A DNA stretch of 39,417 nt, from the NCBI GenBank assembly GCA_038234975.1, contig JBBSUK010000014.1, positions 1 to 39,417 on the forward strand, given 5' to 3'. The DNA comes from Schlegelella_A sp038234975 (GTDB taxonomy: Bacteria > Pseudomonadota > Gammaproteobacteria > Burkholderiales > Burkholderiaceae_C). A model generated the notes under the pieces. The model searched no databases, was not told the DNA's origin, and saw only the letters and a list, made by a program, of their open reading frames with translations. The stretch's first letter is position 1; each line of letters opens with the position of its first letter. Below, one piece after another: positions 36,808 to 39,417 of this stretch. A program made the position numbers and the translations under genes.

Positions 36808-39417
36808 TCATGCGCTCGGGCGTCGCAGGTCGAGGGTGTAGGGGAAGTCCGGGTTCGGCACTTCTGCAGGCAGCGTCAGCGGGCCGGGCGTGTGGCCGCT
36901 GCGGAAGAAGCGCGCCAGCCGCCGCGCTTCGGCCTCCAGCGCGTTGACGGGGAAGTGCTTGTACGCGACGCCGCCCGGGTGCGACACGTGGTACTGGCAG
37001 CCGCCGATCGAGCGGCCCATCCAGGTGTCGACGAGGTCGAACACGAGCGGTGCCTGCACGCCGATCGTCGGGTGCAGCGCCGACGACGGTGCCCAGGCGC
37101 GAAAGCGGACCCCGGCGACGTGCTCGCCGACGGTGCCGGTCGGCTGCAGCGGCACGCGACGGCCGTTGCAGGCGAGCACGTGCCGATCGCCGACGAGCCC
37201 GCTCACCTTCACCTCGACGCGCTCGAGCGACGAATCGACGTAGCGCGCGGTGCCGCCGGCGTAGCCCTCCTCGCCCAGCACGTGCCACGGCTCGAGTGCG
37301 AGTCGCAGCGAGACCTCGACGCCGCCGGCCGAGAAGTCGCCCAGGTGCGGGAAGCGGAACTCGCGGTGCGGCGCGAACCAGTCGAGCTCGACCGGATAGC
37401 CGGCGGCGCGCAGCCCGTCGACGACATCGCGCAGGTCTTCCCACAGCACGTGCGGCAGCACGAAGCGGTCGTGCAGCTCGGTTCCCCAGCGCGCCAGCCG
37501 CTCGGGACGATAGGGCTCGTTCCAGAACCGCGCCACCAGCGCGCGCATCAGCAGCTGCTGGACGAGGCTCATCCGCGCGTGCGGCGGCATCTCGAAGGCG
37601 CGCATCTCGAGCAGGCCGAGCCGGCCGGTCGGGCTGTTGGGCGCGTAGAGCTTGTCGATGCAGAACTCGGCTCGGTGCGTGTTGCCCGTCACGTCGATGA
37701 GCAGGTTGCGAAGCAGGCGGTCGACCAGCCACGGCGGCACCGAACCATGGCTCGCTTCGGTCGCCTTGCGCAGCTCGAAGAACGCGAGCTCGATCTCGTA
37801 GACCGAGTCGTTGCGCGCCTCGTCCAGGCGCGGCGCCTGGCTTGTCGGCCCGACGAACAGGCCCGAGAACACGTAGCTGAGGGCCGGATGCTGGTGCCAG
37901 TACGCGATCATGCTGGCGAGCAGGTCGGGCCGGCGCAGGAACGGCGAATCGCCGGGGGTCGCGCCGCCGAGCACGAAGTGGTTGCCGCCGCCGGTGCCGA
38001 CGTGGCGGCCGTCGAGCATGAACTTCTCGCTCGTCAGCCGGGCCTGGCGGGCGACGTCGTAGAGATGGGTCGTCTGCTCGACGAGCTCGGGCCAGCTCGA
38101 CGTCGGCTGCACGTTGACCTCGATCACGCCCGGGTCGGGCGTGATCCGCAGCGTCGTCAGGCGCGGGTCACGCGGTGGCTCGTAGCCTTCGAGGACGACC
38201 TTCGTGCGCGTGGCGGCAGCCGTGTCCTCTACCGCGGTCACGAGCGCGAGATAGTCCTCCAGCTCGGCGGCCGGCGGCATGAACACGTAGAGCCGGCCGT
38301 GGCGCGCTTCAGCGGTGATGGCGGTGCGGACGACGTCCTTCGCTGCGATCGCGGCTTCGTTGTCGGCCTCGTCGTCGGCCTCCTTGCCGTCCGCAGCCTT
38401 GCACGATGCGTCGGTGCGGGGCTTTGCGACCGCGCCGGTCGTGAGGCTGTGCTCCCCGGTCGGCGTGTCGTGTTCGGCGGGGTCGCCCTCGAGATGGTTC
38501 ACCGTCGCCTCGCCGACGGTGTGCCAGCCGTCGCGCGACGGGGAATGCTTCGCGGCGCCACGGCTCGGCAACGGCGGCGATGGCTGGTTCGCGTCACGGG
38601 GATGCACCCACGCCATGTCGGCGTCGGAGACCCACGGCAGCGCGTCGAGCGGCAGCCGGTAGCCGAGCGGCGAATCGCCCGGGATCAGCCAGGCACGGTC
38701 GCGCAACTGCCACGGCGTCGACCGCCAGTGGCCGGGGCGCTTCTCGTCGGGCGCCATCGGCAGCGCGTAGCCCACCACCGCGTCGAGGCCGCGGTCGTAG
38801 ACGCGGCGCAGGCGCTCGCGCTCGAGCGGATCGGCGAGCTTCGCATCGTGCGGATCGACGTTGGACGGGAGCTTGCGCTCGCGCCACAGGAAGTAGAACG
38901 CGTCCTCGTAGGCGGGGAAGACGCGCTCGCCGTCGATGCCGAGGCGCTTGGCGAGCGCACGCAGGAAACGGCCGGCGTCGTCGGCGGTCGCGCCGAGATC
39001 GTCGTGCTCGTCGGCGTAGAGCGACGGGTCGGTCCAGATCGGCTCGCCGTCGGCGCGCCAGAACAGGTTGAGCGACCAGCGCGGCAACTGCTCGCCCGGA
39101 TACCACTTGCCCTGGCCGTGGTGCAGCAGCCCGCCGGCACCGTAACGCTCGCGCATGCGCTGCATCAGCGAGACGCTGAGCAGCCGCTTGGTCGGGCCGA
39201 GCGCCTCGACGCTCCACTCGCCGCCGTCGCGGTCGTCGATCGACACGAAGGTCGGCTCGCCGCCCTGCGTGAGGCGGACGTCGCCCGCTTCGAGGTCAGC
39301 GTCGATGCGGCGGCCGAGCGCGTCGATGGCGGCCCACTGCGCGTCGCTGTAGGGCAGCGTGACGCGCGGTGCTTCCCAGATTCGCTGCACCGACATGTGG
39401 TGCTCGAACGTGGTCTC
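36808..39417 (-). CDS. DUF2126/transglutaminase fusion protein, C-terminal 869 residues (5' end outside window)
   Basis: The frame is open to the right edge. An in-frame ATG at 39396 would give 862 residues, but the upstream codons (ETTFEHH) and the segment RIWEAPRVTLPYSDAQW align with the interior linker of about 1,100-residue family members, whose transglutaminase domain precedes it. The true start is therefore beyond the window. The DUF2126 part has RLTQGGEPTFVSID, GLLHHGQGKWYPGEQLPRW, FMPPAAELEDYL, TSEKFMLDGRHVGTGGGNHF, LLRNLLIDVTGNTHRAEFCI and GGCQYHVSHPGGVAYKHFPVN. An acidic, low-complexity insert (about 38346-38610) precedes AAKDVVRTAI and is probably a flexible linker. It is first in the operon with the ATP-grasp/alpha-E and second transglutaminase genes. 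No catalytic triad is visible in the present part. Confidence 0.92.
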   Translation of the reverse strand, partial: ETTFEHHMSVQRIWEAPRVTLPYSDAQWAAIDALGRRIDADLEAGDVRLTQGGEPTFVSIDDRDGGEWSVEALGPTKRLLSVSLMQRMRERYGAGGLLHHGQGKWYPGEQLPRWSLNLFWRADGEPIWTDPSLYADEHDDLGATADDAGRFLRALAKRLGIDGERVFPAYEDAFYFLWRERKLPSNVDPHDAKLADPLERERLRRVYDRGLDAVVGYALPMAPDEKRPGHWRSTPWQLRDRAWLIPGDSPLGYRLPLDALPWVSDADMAWVHPRDANQPSPPLPSRGAAKHSPSRDGWHTVGEATVNHLEGDPAEHDTPTGEHSLTTGAVAKPRTDASCKAADGKEADDEADNEAAIAAKDVVRTAITAEARHGRLYVFMPPAAELEDYLALVTAVEDTAAATRTKVVLEGYEPPRDPRLTTLRITPDPGVIEVNVQPTSSWPELVEQTTHLYDVARQARLTSEKFMLDGRHVGTGGGNHFVLGGATPGDSPFLRRPDLLASMIAYWHQHPALSYVFSGLFVGPTSQAPRLDEARNDSVYEIELAFFELRKATEASHGSVPPWLVDRLLRNLLIDVTGNTHRAEFCIDKLYAPNSPTGRLGLLEMRAFEMPPHARMSLVQQLLMRALVARFWNEPYRPERLARWGTELHDRFVLPHVLWEDLRDVVDGLRAAGYPVELDWFAPHREFRFPHLGDFSAGGVEVSLRLALEPWHVLGEEGYAGGTARYVDSSLERVEVKVSGLVGDRHVLACNGRRVPLQPTGTVGEHVAGVRFRAWAPSSALHPTIGVQAPLVFDLVDTWMGRSIGGCQYHVSHPGGVAYKHFPVNALEAEARRLARFFRSGHTPGPLTLPAEVPNPDFPYTLDLRRPSA

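Noticed and set aside
39394..39396. ATG at 39396 as the true start of the DUF2126 gene
   Set aside because: The frame is open to the window edge and the sequence around it matches an internal linker of longer family members, so this is a partial gene.

Overview
The window is about 39.4 kb of high-GC DNA with bacterial gene density and no mobile element, tRNA, rRNA or CRISPR array that I can recognise. The run pyrG-kdsA-eno-ftsB, together with trmJ-cysE, suhB and mutS, is typical of Betaproteobacteria. Burkholderiales is the likely order; the genus cannot be named from sequence alone. Most genes read as ordinary chromosomal genes.

Layout. 1-2030 (minus): trmJ, cysE and the 5' end of an ABC exporter gene. 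2091-2909 (plus): suhB. 2945-3367 (minus): a small DUF3892 protein. 3499-6922 (plus): mutS and the proteasome-like protease Anbu. 7029-12402 (plus): pyrG, kdsA, eno, ftsB, pnuC and a nicotinamide riboside kinase. 12518-16042 (plus): two zinc-ribbon membrane proteins and a 2-keto-4-pentenoate hydratase-like enzyme. 16073-21935 (minus): a lipoprotein hydrolase, a hypothetical protein, an MscS channel, an HDAC-like deacetylase, a Rieske oxygenase and a small conserved protein. 22098-27255 (plus): MoxR ATPase, DUF58 protein, TgpA-type transglutaminase and a lytic transglycosylase.

27259-33129 is the accessory-looking part. A membrane Ser/Thr kinase with a helical-repeat C-terminus, a 62-residue protein and a subtilisin-like protease are tightly spaced on the minus strand. 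An ECF sigma factor is transcribed away from them. The sigma lacks the usual acidic residues of region 2.2 and has a Thr-Thr-Thr run there, which points to a sigma factor switched on by kinase phosphorylation (ECF43 type). The small protein is translationally coupled to the protease. This kinase/peptide/protease module under a phospho-sigma is my best candidate for an undescribed system. Base composition is visibly less GC-rich over the protease and the C-terminal half of the kinase.

33397-39417 (minus): an operon of DUF2126-type transglutaminase (5' end outside the window), a fused ATP-grasp/alpha-E protein and a second transglutaminase. These three families commonly accompany Anbu in one operon. 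Here Anbu sits about 27 kb away behind mutS, so the set is split but still within one neighbourhood.
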